64,000 nucleotides of DNA. Origin: Aotearoamyces nothofagi. Taxonomy: Eukaryota; Ascomycota; Leotiomycetes; Leotiales; Tympanidaceae. The notes below the pieces were generated by a model, which searched no databases, was not told the DNA's origin, and worked only from the letters and a program-made list of their open reading frames with translations. Made by a program: the position numbers and the translations under genes. The DNA lies in the NCBI GenBank assembly GCA_015345905.1, contig JADDTR010000011.1:372001-436000 (forward strand), in the 5' to 3' direction. How positions within the stretch are numbered: the stretch's first letter is position 1; each line of letters opens with the position of its first letter. Shown here piece by piece: positions 1 through 10,919 of the stretch.

Positions 1-1255
1 CCCCCACAGTCATGCTTGGGCTGCTGTCCTTCTCCAGATGGAGCTCCGAGTCCCCTACATCAACCCAGTCATCTTCTGCTGGATCTGAGGTTTCTGCCTG
101 TGTTGCAGGCATTAACGGCTGCAAAGATGGCGGCGCAAGACCTCGTGCCTCTCCTTTGCTGGGATATTTGGGGCCTTTCTTAATTCCTTTATCCTTCCTG
201 ACCTTAGAGGCCTTGCTTCCCTTCGGTCTACCTCTCGGTCTTTTCCCACGACTTGCCTCTCGCGTTTTCAAGACATCTGGTTTCCAACTCTTTCTCTCCA
301 ACTCTGGGAAGATCTCAGACAACCATCCGACAAAAAGGGTGCCACTGCCATTTGCTTCAGCACTCTCGGGAAAGGTTCCATCTTCTGGTGGCGGGGCCCC
401 AGGTATACCGCCAAAGAAGGCTAGAGCTTTACAGATCTGATCAACGACAGTGAGAGGATTAATGCTACGGAGCAGCGTGAGCAGCCGGGCCTGTTCATAC
501 TTCGTTTCCTCCGAAGTCAAAACTCTCGTTCGGCGGATAAGTTCTTGTTGGGGAAGTGAGGGGGGAAAGCGAGATTTATGAGCTAGAAGGTCACCATGGG
601 GCTGCTGCGGGGACTTAGCTGCTGGCTCAACCCGGCGTCGCTTCAAAGGGACATAACCCTCTTGCTGAGCAGTTCTTGCGGCCTGCGCAGTATTTTCACT
701 TGTCCTCTGTGCAGCCTCGCTTCGCGGGAGCTGTCCGATGCCACTGGAGCCAGACATGTCCATGTGCATGACTGCGAAATTGCCATTTTTGCTGTCGGTT
801 TTTCCCTTTAATTTTCGCGGAACCGGGTTGCGTACTCTGCCATCACGGTGTGGTCCTAATTTGCCTTCCCGGGTTACTGGTGGAGTGAGGTCAAGTATGC
901 CGAATCCATTGTGTGATCCTATAGCGGCGTCCTTTGCGGGAAGGGAGATGGAGGCTGTTGATGTACTGGGCGGGGGCGCGTCATGGCTATGCGGGGACGA
1001 TAGTGGTATATTCGATGGCGGTAATAGCGCATGTGAAGAGGATGTGGAGGTGCCATTGTCTGCGCGCTGGGAGGCAGAGGTGGGAGCCTCGTTGGAGGAG
1101 GCAGGCCGCGAGACTGGCGACGTTGTCGTGTTGGCGCTGGAAGACTTCGGGTTGGAATCGACGAATGTGGTCAATCGAAATTGGCCAAATGACGACGCGC
1201 CTCCTACCAAAATCCCTGATTGTTCTTGCCCCTGGCCCGTAGACATTGTTGCCAT
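1..1255 (-). CDS. AT-hook protein, N-terminal 418 codons (3' end outside window)
   Basis: An uninterrupted minus-strand frame runs from an ATG at 1255 (start MATMSTGQG) to the left edge, so the C-terminus is missing. Two in-frame stops lie just upstream of the ATG. The first ~200 residues are low-complexity Ser/Thr/Pro/Asn-rich. A basic patch (KRRRVEP) follows, then a short ordered segment around residues 265-330 with many Leu/Phe/Trp residues. After that comes a classical AT-hook core, KRPRGRPKGSK, in a Lys/Arg-rich stretch, and then an acidic tail. The AT-hook (RGRP) binds the minor groove of AT-rich DNA, so a nuclear chromatin or transcription role is inferred; I do not recognise the family. 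The long open frames on the plus strand here (12-440, 738-1418) are its antisense shadows. Confidence 0.72.
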   Translation of the reverse strand, partial: MATMSTGQGQEQSGILVGGASSFGQFRLTTFVDSNPKSSSANTTTSPVSRPASSNEAPTSASQRADNGTSTSSSHALLPPSNIPLSSPHSHDAPPPSTSTASISLPAKDAAIGSHNGFGILDLTPPVTREGKLGPHRDGRVRNPVPRKLKGKTDSKNGNFAVMHMDMSGSSGIGQLPRSEAAQRTSENTAQAARTAQQEGYVPLKRRRVEPAAKSPQQPHGDLLAHKSRFPPSLPQQELIRRTRVLTSEETKYEQARLLTLLRSINPLTVVDQICKALAFFGGIPGAPPPEDGTFPESAEANGSGTLFVGWLSEIFPELERKSWKPDVLKTREASRGKRPRGRPKGSKASKVRKDKGIKKGPKYPSKGEARGLAPPSLQPLMPATQAETSDPAEDDWVDVGDSELHLEKDSSPSMTVG

Positions 1256-1754
1256 TCTCGAGGCGGAGCTTTCGAGTATAACACGACGGCCGGCCTATTT
1301 CTATCTTATCGCCATGCCGACGTCGTCGGATTGTCAAGACTCAGACTCCGCGACAACAGAGACGCAAGGACGTCGCTTAAATATGAAGATTCAGCCTCCA
1401 AGGCTGGGAGGACTTTAATTCACTGGCGCCATACGGCATAATAGAGAATACAGAATTTAACGAGCAGGACTACTCATGTTTTTCATTGAGGCAATCTTCG
1501 TTCGAGGCGTAACCGGCAGCTTTGATTAGATTAATCCGAGCCTTTGATCCCCTGATCCTCGCCAACCGTACAAATCATTATAGACGAACGCATTATAAGA
1601 GACAAGGTTGATTTGTAGCTTGCTTGGTAGCTTGCTTAATAGTGTAATAATTTCATGACATATCAGCCCCATATATGATATCGATACCCCGATGCCCAAG
1701 CTAACGCCGTAGCTCCATACAAAACCGCTCACTAACACCGTACCAAATGCTTGC
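1256..1754. other. Intergenic: upstream of AT-hook gene, downstream of F-box gene
   Basis: Moderately AT-rich. It holds the 5' region of the AT-hook gene and the 3' region of the F-box gene. I see no coding frame that splices sensibly and no clear repeat. Confidence 0.6.
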
Positions 1755-3530
1755 CTATAAATCTTGTGCGCCACCAAAAGCTTCCAGACCTTGAAAGTTT
1801 TGCAAAGCATGCCCCGACACCTGAGAAAGCCCCGGTGCCCAATCCTCATCAATAGGCGTCCCATCTTCTCTAATCAGTTCCAGTAAAACCTGAGTATTCC
1901 TCTTGATTTTCTGTGAACTCTCTACTATTTTACGGTCAAGTATTACAGCCTCAGCTGTGTGAAGCCATATGTTCGTCAATGGCTGTTGGTCCATGATTAG
2001 CAGTCGAAGCTGATCCCGTGGGAGGGGGCTCATTGGCGGTCCGGCTGCTAAGCTCGAATGGAATATAAGGTCGTCATCAGGTCGACGCTTCGATGTATCC
2101 GAGCAGCTTGGTTTGACACAATACCACTCATTGCAAGTAGAAGTATCGTGACCCCCGGCAATGTCTATTGTACTTGCTTCGATAGCCACAGCGCTCTTCT
2201 TCCGGCCAATACCTGTGATCATGGCCAGCCGAGGCTTACCAGCTGGTTCAACTGGCTCCTTAGTAACGGATCCATACCAGCTATCTACTGCAGCGCGTCT
2301 CGAGTTGTAACCCTTCATCTGCCAGAAACGCTCGGCCTGGCGGAGACCTCCAACCACGATGATAGTGGCGTAAATCTCATCGGCTGGCTTGTCTTTTAGA
2401 TAACCTCTGATGGACCGTTCCAAACGTCCAGCATAGGACGGCGGGCGTAGCCTTCGCGAAAAGGACGACAGGACTAGCGGGAATATTTGGTGAACATTTA
2501 GGAGTGTTTCGTTGTCGTACATATCCATCACCTGTCGCTCGATTGGGTTGAGGGTGAATGGTTGAAGACGCAGCGGTACCCCTCCTGCAAGGAGATAATT
2601 AAGGTGTAGCTCGCGGTATTTTTCAAAGAAATGGAACATGGTGAATATCAATGGCATCAAACGTAGGCGCATCCGCGTATTCTGTGGTTGGAATTCTAGA
2701 CGCTTTGCCTCGCTGTCTCGCAAGAATATCTCCCGGGTTGTGTGCTCAGAGACTAGCACAGCTAGTTTCGATGCAACGTGCAAACGGTGCCATAAACCAC
2801 AGAGATAATGAAGGGTGATATGGGATGGGTCCGGTTGGGGGTAAAGCCGGAGGGCATAGGCGGGGACACTATGCGTGATATGGTAGCGAGCAATAGGGGA
2901 CTCGTTCAAAGTGACAAAGGCGTGAAAAGACCTCGATACGAGTCGTAAGTTGAGTATCGTCGGCATCGGAAGATGAATAATAACCTGTAATTGAAGTTCG
3001 TTCGGCAGCCCAAGGAATAAGTCGTTGAAGGTAAGCCTGGATTTACAGTTAGAAGGGGGATTATCGAGTGCGGTAGTGAAGGAACGTACTGTTGTTTGAC
3101 GGGCTCCTCTTCAAAAATGAATTCAGCATGTTCGGAATACGCAAATGGCGCTTTGTGGGCACCAGAGACCTTCAACAATCGGAAATTTGCGATCGACGAG
3201 GTGAAGCTGGATTGCCGCTGGCTCCTTGCTGGTGCCAGATCGTGGCCAAGAGACCGTCTCTTCTGCTCGGCTGACCCAATCGTGTCATTGCTTCTCCTTC
3301 GACGTCCTGCGGCCGGACGTGGGTTGCCTATTGGTAATGTAAATGTGTTGGTTGTCGACTGGATCGGACCCGCCGCGGGCGAAGTCGCATTTTCGGAGGA
3401 CTCATTCAACGATTTTAACTTGTCGAAATACCGCGGCGAGGCGAACTCTGTCATGTGGTTTGGGTCTGGTTGAGACGTGTTAGAATTGCCTTGCTCGCTG
3501 CGAAGATCGAGGCGCAGAGAACTCACCCAT
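1755..3530 (-). CDS. F-box protein, about 548 aa
   Basis: The main exons are 3447-3090 and 3036-1755, joined across a 53-nt intron (donor GTACGT, branch CTAAC). The join rebuilds an F-box, LPNELQLQVIIHLP followed by LNLRLVSRSFHAF, at about residues 135-165. The intron would otherwise break the F-box. F-box proteins recruit substrates to SCF (Skp1-Cullin-F-box) ubiquitin ligases through Skp1 binding. The N-terminal ~120 residues are polar with an RRRR nuclear-localisation-like patch; the ~370 residues after the box resemble the variable region of fungal F-box proteins and show no leucine-rich or WD repeats. The start is ambiguous: either ATGG at 3530-3527 followed by a 79-nt intron (GTGAGT...CTAAC...CAG), or the ATG at 3454 without that intron. 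Both give the same frame. The substrate is unknown. Confidence 0.75.
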
Positions 3531-4152
3531 CTTAGATCCGACGTTTGGCGGTTATGCCATTCGGTCGCAAAGTAGCTGTGCAGCTGGATTGGCCACGCAT
3601 CAGGTCATCCTACGATGCACGGCAAGGACAAGCAGAACTGCAGAATCGCAAAATCGCCAAGTCGCAACAGGCGCTCAAGATGAAGCAGACAAAGTGAATG
3701 CAGAAGCGTCGTCGCGGCGGGTGGGCGAGAGCATTGCGTATAAAGAGCGACGGAGGCGAAGGGTGAGGCCGTGGGGGAATGGGGCCGAGAAAACGATGGG
3801 CATGGGGGAAAATGGCAGCGTAGCGTGAGAGAGCGGACTTTCTCGCAGCGCGTGCCGGCCTATGGGGTTCGCATAATAAGCATCGCGCTCTCCACAATAA
3901 GGCCGCGGGAGTTTACCCGGGGAAGAGAGACTTCGGGCCTCAGCGACCCGTAGGGCCTGGGACCACGAGGGCCGGGGGCCGGCGAGCGTTGGCTATTACG
4001 CCGAGCACAGCGAGCACAGCGGGCGCCGCACCCAACGCACGCACGACATGGTGCGTGACTGCGCGAAAAGGGGAGACCTGGCGGCACTGCCGGCTAGCAA
4101 GCCCGAAGATACCGCCGCCACTTGGGCTGGCCGGGGCGCGACGGGCACAGGC

Positions 4153-4217
4153 GCTGGCAATACGCTGGCAATAAGCTGGCAATAAGCTGGCAATAAGCTG
4201 GCAATAAGCGGCAATAG
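4153..4217. repeat. 11-bp tandem repeat (GCTGGCAATAA), about 5-6 copies
   Basis: The unit GCTGGCAATAA is repeated head to tail. The first copy differs by one base, the next four are identical, and a degraded copy ends the array. It lies in the F-box/VPS37 divergent promoter region. Confidence 0.9.
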
Positions 4218-4625
4218 CACGGCGACGCCAGCACGCTTCCACGGGCACTGCACGACTGCACGACTACACTACGACACGGCGGTGGACGACGACACCGGCT
4301 GCTGCTGGGGCCTGCTGGAGCGTGCTGGAGCGTCGTCCTGCGGCGGCCTCCCGCCCGGCGCTGGGCGCGACTCGCACTGCGACGCCAGTCTTTTTATAGC
4401 GGTGCTGCTGGCTTTCCGGAGGGTTCGAGTTTCCCCATCGTAACACGGGCCGGGTATTCCTCGTCCTGCGGGTATTATGGCCCTGCGAGCTACCCGCGGG
4501 TAATCTGCTAGCTCGTCGTGTCCCAGGGCAAGCCGGGCACTGCAGAGCGCTGCAGAGCGTCTGGGTGCTCTGGCCGCTTCGATTGTGCGATGCGACGGCA
4601 AGAAGTAATAGGGATGCCGTTACTG

Positions 4626-4656
4626 GTACTGTACTGTACTGTACTGTACTGTACTG
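4626..4656. repeat. Pentanucleotide microsatellite (GTACT)6
   Basis: Six perfect GTACT units plus one base. The same tract reads AGTAC on the other strand. Confidence 0.95.
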
Positions 4657-5351
4657 CCTGGCTTTAGCCGCCGACGACGCAGCGGGCTGCAGGTGCTGTA
4701 CTGCCCTACGGTGCGTACTCTGCTCTGCCCATTGATACAGTCAGTACAGTACATACGGTGCTGAAGATGCCGGCCTGCCCGCCGCCACAGCCTCTTCTGC
4801 ATTGCCGTGCGTGCGTCTCGGGCGTCATAGATCGATTGCGATCACGATGATACACGTCAAATCTGCTCTCGTGTGAATGGGGGAGGCGCATCGTATCGTA
4901 AGGCTTCTTTATCCACACCGGACAGTAATAAGCTTTGGTGTTGGCCGCTGGGAGCTGCAAGTGCACCTGCACCTGCTTTTGCCGTTCGGCGGTTCCTCGC
5001 TCGTATTGTGGCTTCATCGTTGCTTGCAGCTCGACTTCGCATGCTTCGCTACGCGGGCTCCGTGGCTTCCCACCTGCGCACAATGCCCTGCTCGGCCAAT
5101 TGAGCCAACGCCAACCTGTTTGTTGACGGAATACTGTACGGTCCTTCGCAGGCAGGCAACGTCCTCGTAAATGACATCAGCCCTCAGCCCGATCCGATAA
5201 GATAAGATCCGCACCGCCGCGGCACCTTGGCGGAGCTTGGGAGGTCTCAAACAAACAAGCCACAGGCTGCGACCTGTTCAAGCAGTCGACAAGCGCTGAG
5301 CCCTGTCTTCGACCGCAAAGACTGGGCACCTTGGAATTATACTCCAACAGG

Positions 5352-6204
5352 ATGGCTTCGCCATACAGTCCACCTTCTGATCTTCCGTCATATGCCGCAC
5401 ATCGAGTCTCGAAGTCCTTCGACCCAAACTTACCACCGGCACCTCCACCGAAGCCGAACAGCCAGGAGGTCAGTCGGCAAGGTACGCCTGCAGGCGTCCA
5501 GCAGCTGCTTCCTTCCCGATCAGACGCGGGAAGACTACAGGGTCCTGGTCCAGACGGACAGCAATATCCAAACGAGTCAACAATACTTGATGCGGCACAG
5601 TCACAGAAAGTTCAAGACCCTGGGGACCAATGGCTCCCTAAAGTCTTGGAAGACAAATCGTACGTCTTCCGCACTCCGGCTTCGAGCAAATGTGCTAATT
5701 CGTGGCAGGAAACACGACCTCACCGATGTGTTGAGCAAACCAGAGCTGTTGTCTGCTTTGTCACACGCTCGTTTGACGGCGCTTCCTTCATCTGTGGCTA
5801 CTGAGGAACCACTTATGGCAGCACTGGCTGAAAATATATCTCTAGCATCGCATCTTAACGAACTTGAAACACGCCTGCTTCATCTACGCGCGTCAACTCA
5901 ATCGCAGTTGCTTTCGACACATTCTCTGGAAAGGCAATGGCGGCAGAAGCAGTCGGACATGGATAGAGCGCTTTCCCCATTTTCACCCTCATCTCTATAT
6001 CAGAGGCTCGGCCAAGGTGTTCAAGAGCAGGAAATGGTCTGCCGAGCATTGGAAGAGAGCTTTCTTGAGGGCGATGGAGCTGTGGCGACAGAACGTGAGA
6101 TAACTGAGTGGGTGCGACGCTATAGAGATGCCAAAAGGCTCTATTACTCGAGGAGAGAACGAAAAGAACGCTGGGATGAAGGGAGAGTAGGAGGCTGGCG
6201 ATAA
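5352..6204 (+). CDS. VPS37: ESCRT-I subunit VPS37 (Mod_r domain), 267 aa
   Basis: Exons are 5352-5659 and 5709-6204, with a 49-nt intron (GTACGT...CTAAT...CAG). The ATG at 5352 (MASPYSPPSDLPSYA) is chosen because the protein N-terminus of this family is a proline-rich linker, seen here as LPPAPPPKP. The second exon gives the Mod_r/VPS37 C-terminal domain at about residues 105-265: LTDVLSKPELLSAL, then a long helical hairpin with NISLASHLNELETRL, and a basic tail YYSRRERKERW. VPS37 is a core subunit of ESCRT-I, which sorts ubiquitinated membrane cargo into multivesicular bodies with VPS23 and VPS28. The length fits the family. The assignment rests on the helical C-terminal domain and is fairly firm. 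Confidence 0.85.
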
Positions 6205-8125
6205 TCGTCGTGGAAGGATTTTATGAGTCTATCCACCACTAGCCATGTGCCGTAATTTAGACAATAATCCGACCGAGCTGAAAGTCAGTGTGGGTAATTA
6301 CTCTACACGTGAGAGATATCTCAACGCAGGCCATCTTGCTCACGCATCAAGCCTCCAACCGAAGTGTCATGTTTCGGGGGAGTTATTGAAATAGTCTAAT
6401 GACCATGTTAAGACCAGCCAGGTGTTTGCAACAGTATTTTGGCCATTTCAGTTCCAGGGAGTCGAAGGAAAGAAGAAAGATAGCTGCCATGGGATGGCAT
6501 TTTGCAAACTCTAGGGTAATGCTCTATACAGCTTGACTAATTCAAGCTAGGCCGGAATATGTGAAGACGGTTGCAACGGGGCAGTGTCCTTGGCCATGGT
6601 TATGAGTTCCCGGCTTGGGAGAGTTGGTCTTCAATTCATTCTTAAGTTGAAACAGAAGGGTTAAACCCCCTCTTTCTCTCTGGAGTCTGTAGTACGCGAG
6701 ATTAGTATTTTAAACCCACATTTCAACCATACTAAAGAGCATTACCTTCTATTTGCTGATGGTGAGTGAAGCATACACCTTAGATTCTATGGCTTGGAAG
6801 CCTGTTCTAGCAGTAGTTGACCGTCGCGTTTCAAAAAAACATAGTCGATGATTATAGGTAGGTTAGTATATTACTACCCAGTCAGTTGTCAACCCTGGGA
6901 GATTTTAGTTTATCTCGCGCGGTATAGAAACTCCAGAATTCCTCAGCTCTTTCCGAGTCGACTCAACGCTAATAGGAGCAAGCATTATGTAGTAGACAGT
7001 GGGCATATAATATGTTGCACGGCGTTGAGACAAATTAAACTTTAGAGTTGTTTCCATGTAAAAGCGTCGTAGTTAGTTATCTTACTCCAAATAAATAGCC
7101 CTTGCTTACTCCACCCCCTTGTACTGGATTACTATCCTATACAGAGTACTCAATATGAAGCATGGAGGTCCTCCGATCTCCCTCATAAGGATGTGGCACT
7201 GGCATAGCCGAGCGGACCCTGTTTCGAGCTTATGTCAGATCTAATACTATTGTAGAACGATTTGGTCAATCAGTGACGGCATCAGAACGGGGCGATAGGC
7301 AAGCGAATCGACCAATTCTAGAAAATCTACTACACTTCGACTTTGGTATGATGGCGACAAAGTTAACTGAACTGGCGAAATTGGATATGTTAATAGAAGC
7401 ACTTCTCCTGAATATTCCCTGAAATCTTCAAGTGTTTTAGATGCTATCTTATAGTGGCACTATCCAGCTGAAAATACGGCAAACCGCCCCGGAATGATCG
7501 ATATAGAGAAATATGCATGAAGCAAGCCCTTGCCGGCAACCGAGCAAGCTTATCCATGCCGGTGAGTACTATAAGTATGGTGGATGACGTTCACATTCCT
7601 TGTCCCCGACTTTCCTTTATCATTATCAATCGCTCGTGAATATCCCAGCGTGCTATAGCCTGTACGAGCTCGGGCGAACTAATAGTCTCCAGGAATCTAG
7701 GGTATAGTACCTCGTGGACGACCTATAAATGATCGCCAATGCATACTTTGTATGTAGCAGGAGGGCTAGCTAAGGTACCATATGGAGCAATTGTTCGGAA
7801 CTGGGAATTTAGTTGGCAGACAATGGGTACGGGTACGGGCATCGCCGCTCATCAACGGCTTGCCGCAGGATCACGATGCAACGCCGATCTATGGATCGGC
7901 CGAGAAATGAGAGACGGCTTTATGACGATAGAATCGCCCTCCCTAGTTAGCACGATCTTGTTCTCGGATTGGGATATATAAAAAGAAAGTACTCTCCTCC
8001 TCCCCAGTTTCATCCCGTCGAATATTTTCTACCCCTAGGTATAATATTATACTCGTTCAAACAACCGAAACTCCAAATATTTTTACACCTCTCGAAATAC
8101 TTTGTTAGGCCTTAATAGCACCATC
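6205..8125. other. Gene-poor gap (~1.9 kb) upstream of the secreted-protein gene
   Basis: AT-leaning sequence without a splice-consistent coding frame. I see no terminal repeats, long inverted repeats or transposase remnants. The last 160 bp contain the TATA element listed separately. Confidence 0.5.
7975..7985 (+). promoter_or_regulatory. TATA box of the secreted-protein gene
   Basis: TATATAAAAAG lies 141 nt before the ATG at 8126 and is followed by a pyrimidine-rich stretch (CTCTCCTCCTCCCC), a usual fungal core-promoter layout. A strong TATA box suits a regulated rather than a housekeeping gene. Confidence 0.6.
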
Positions 8126-8962
8126 ATGGTCAATTTCAGCACACTGGGTGCCCTCATAGTGGTCGCTAGCATTGCTGCTGCTGCTCCAAGCTCTGCTCGT
8201 AGTTCAGCCAACGAACGCGCTGCTAGTCCTCAATACCCCGAATTTCATCTGAAGACCAAAGTTCTAGAAGGCGACCCAACAAAGGATGGACTCTATGGTA
8301 AGTAGTCCTTCATAGATAGCCCAAGACTGCAAATAACCCAGAAAACTCTCGCCACCTAAGCCGAGCTTCTGCGTTATTTACAGCAAATTCTAGAGCTGGT
8401 ATCAGATCACTAATGGGGTTTTCAGTTCAATCGTATCACACTGGTGCAGGGCTGAACGATGCAACTTTCACCGCAAACGTCTCTCAAGCTTCGAAGGCAT
8501 TCCTAAACGGCACATATCTGCAATTTGATTTATCAGGCAGCACTTTCCCATCAGGGCTAGAGTTAGCCTATAACGAGTTTTATACAAGATGGTGATATTC
8601 CCTCCTCGGGCTCTTTGACTATTATTAATTATTTTCAGGCTTGACGTTGAGATCAATGCTGGTTATGGAGATGCAGGATTCTCTCTCAATGGCAGCAGTC
8701 TTGTCTCGAACAATACAGAATGGCAAGGATGGCTAGGTATTGAAAAAACATCTCCCTTTTGGGTCTTAAGTCATACTAATTAATGTTCTTTACTCTAGCT
8801 TGCGATTGGAACCACGCGACACCACAGGTTAGGAGCCCTACAATCCACAACACATGATCTGCATAGACTGACTTCCTTCAGCTATTCTGGCAATACTATT
8901 TTACGGACTTCACGTTGCCATCAAGTTGCGCCAAGGTAAATCTCACCGCAGACAGCATTTAG
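8126..8962 (+). CDS. Small secreted protein, 181 aa (DUF7907-like), effector candidate
   Basis: Exons are 8126-8297, 8426-8591, 8639-8736, 8799-8827 and 8882-8962; four introns of 128, 47, 62 and 54 nt, all GT-AG and in phase. Residues 1-20 (MVNFSTLGALIVVASIAAAA) form a signal peptide with an Ala-rich cleavage region. The mature part has the order FHLKTKV, GLYVQSYHTGAGLNDA, INAGYGDAGF, CDWNHATPQLFW and SSCAKVNL. This matches my memory of fungal secreted proteins annotated DUF7907, whose function is unknown. Two cysteines (in LACDW and SSCAKV) could form one disulfide, and three to four N-glycosylation sequons are present. It stands alone between two gene-poor gaps. An effector or secreted-surface role is inference only. 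Confidence 0.82.
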
Positions 8963-9830
8963 GTTCTAAGACGGCATCCATAGCGCATGCATAAGCAACG
9001 ATGCTTTAGCAAAGGAAAAACCGAGGTTCGAGACTTTGGCGTTTTGTGTTGTTGCATCTTTTGAGGGCGAGCGAGTTGTCCACATTACATCTTTCAGATC
9101 AATCAGTGCTATTCTACACAGTTTGATAATAAATATGGTCTTGAGTCGAATGTGCACAATAGAAGTTATCAAGCCCCGAGCATTCACCATTGTTTCCAGC
9201 GAAATATTCCAGTACACTATTGTCTCGGAGCTATTTAGTCTCGGAGGACGGACAACACTGCCTTTACTACAACTTGCTAATATGCCTTCCATATATGGAT
9301 TAGGATCTATGTTCTGTAGATTATAGAGTAGACTGCGGACAACAAAGTCGAATGATAGACAATCATATTTGTGGTGGATTCATGACTCATGATAGATATT
9401 TATTATACTGAGATATAGTTATCGGTATATTCACATGTAGAACCTCCTGTTTCAGGTGCTCAAAGGAGAAAATGCGGGGTCCTACATGAAACCATCCTCA
9501 ATAAGGGAACGCCAGGTTTTAAATAGACTGGACCCTTGGCCAACTCATGTCCGACGTCGCTTATTATTGGAGGATCGCGGCAGTAAGAAAATCCTCGTAT
9601 TTCAGGCTTTCGATGGCAAGCACATACCGAGCGAGTTACCTTGTATCTCCAAGTCTATGTCTGCGAAGGCGTCAGAAAGAGCTCTAGGGCACTAAGGAAT
9701 AACTACACGTTATCTTCGAGAAGACCATCAGCTTGAAGAATCTTTGTAACCTCTGCGTATCTTGCCTCACAGACATTAGGTCAAATGTCTCGACCTTCAT
9801 AGTCTTGTCGAATTTGACCGTTGTATAGCC
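8963..9830. other. Intergenic, ~870 bp
   Basis: AT-leaning spacer between the secreted-protein gene and the next plus-strand gene. The frame 9036-9326 has no family resemblance and no splice support. Nothing else is seen. Confidence 0.5.
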
Positions 9831-10919
9831 ATGGCAGAGTCACCTCAACGACAGCCCTTCGAGGCAGATGGAGCCTCTCTAGCGGTTACGGTGCTTCACG
9901 GCCAGGCACCCGCTTTATCATCCTCCGGCGCGTTAGCACGGTTCGAATTCGAGGCGGGGAAGGGCAATGAAGGGACAAAAATACTAATGGTAGAATGGAA
10001 TGATAATACCGACGGTCTCAAATCTGGAGATTGGGAGGTCTCATGGGAAGGCAAAAGCACTATCGTTGCGGAGGGAGATGGAGCTGAAGGGAAGACCCAC
10101 CGCTTGTACTTTTTACTCCCACCAGGCGCATTTGTCCCCCCAATCGTCAAGATCTCGCGAGTAGGTGGGAAAGTAATGCAGACAAATCCATTGCCAGCGA
10201 TATTTCCTCCCGAGCTCGGCGCCAGCGCGAGAACGGCAGGCAAAAAGGGTGTTTTACATACGAAATGGGGCAAGCAGCGCCTCTCGGTGCTTGATAAGGA
10301 AATCGACAAAGAGATGAAGGCTAATGGCGAAGGAGTTGGACTCGAAATGGCCATACAAGAGAAGCAATGGATCGAGGATAATTTCGGAATCGGTACCAAA
10401 TCGATACTGGAATTAGATCCACTTAACTCGAACGGTCCCAAATCACCTGGTGGTGGGCGTCTTACCGAGAAGATGAGAGGACTGAAGCTAGGTACAAGTG
10501 CGTCGGAGCTGAGTATGAGACAGCCTGGTACGCATTCTAAGACGACCAACTCCTACATCGAAAGCTAATAAATATTACCAGGTACTTCACAGGCCCTGAA
10601 GGTAGATTCGTCTGCTCATCCTTTATCGCCCGATACTGGTGACGTAGCAGTTTCTTCATTTGCGCTTTTCCATGGCGGGACATCGCGTTCGGGGCCTCGT
10701 CCTACTGCACAAACCCCACCGTTTCATATTCTTGCACAACAGGAGCAGTCGTCTGGAAACGGTCGTATGAACTCATTGGACTCTATTGCCGGGGCGAGTA
10801 GTCACCAGACAGATGAGAATGAAGCTGAGGACGGCCTGTTTGCAGTTAGCTTATCCCCGAGAAGTCCGCAGATGGCGAAGAGTCCTTTCTCTTTCTCGGG
10901 AAGAAATGCAGTGCCATGA
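9831..10919 (+). CDS. Conserved fungal protein of unknown function, 344 aa
   Basis: Exons are 9831-10527 and 10582-10919, with a 54-nt intron (GTACGC, branch CTAAT). I do not know a function. The first ~200 residues look like an ordered domain: VTVLHGQAPALSSSG, FEFEAGKGNEGTKILMVEW, then LYFLLPPGAFVPP, NPLPAIFPPELG and a helical part with KGVLHTKWGKQRL and EKQWIEDNFG. The acidic/aromatic beta-rich start followed by helices suggests a folded cytosolic or nuclear protein. The C-terminal ~110 residues are Ser/Pro-rich and disordered, ending in repeated SP sites (SPRSPQMAKSPFSFSGR), likely proline-directed kinase targets. No signal peptide or membrane segment is present. I recall similar hypothetical proteins in other Pezizomycotina, so it is probably a real, conserved gene. 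Confidence 0.78.

Larger units (their letters stand above)
3531..5351. other. Intergenic gap between divergent F-box and VPS37 genes
   Basis: About 1.8 kb, GC-rich in the middle. It holds two short tandem arrays (listed separately) and the divergent promoters of the flanking genes. Small frames in it (e.g. 3610-3897 minus, 4269-4601 minus) are Ala/Arg/Pro-rich by composition only and do not look like genes. Confidence 0.55.

Noticed and set aside
12-1441. Long plus-strand open frames (12-440, 596-811, 738-1418)
   Set aside because: They are antisense to a continuous minus-strand frame that carries an AT-hook; the plus-strand translations lack any domain and are compositional mirror images.
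4424-4437. tRNA B-box-like GGGTTCGAGTTTCC
   Set aside because: No A box at the right distance and no cloverleaf can be drawn; other GTTCGA words in the window fail in the same way.
6205-8125. Possible degraded transposon in the gene-poor gap
   Set aside because: No transposase-like frame, terminal repeats or target-site duplications could be seen by eye.
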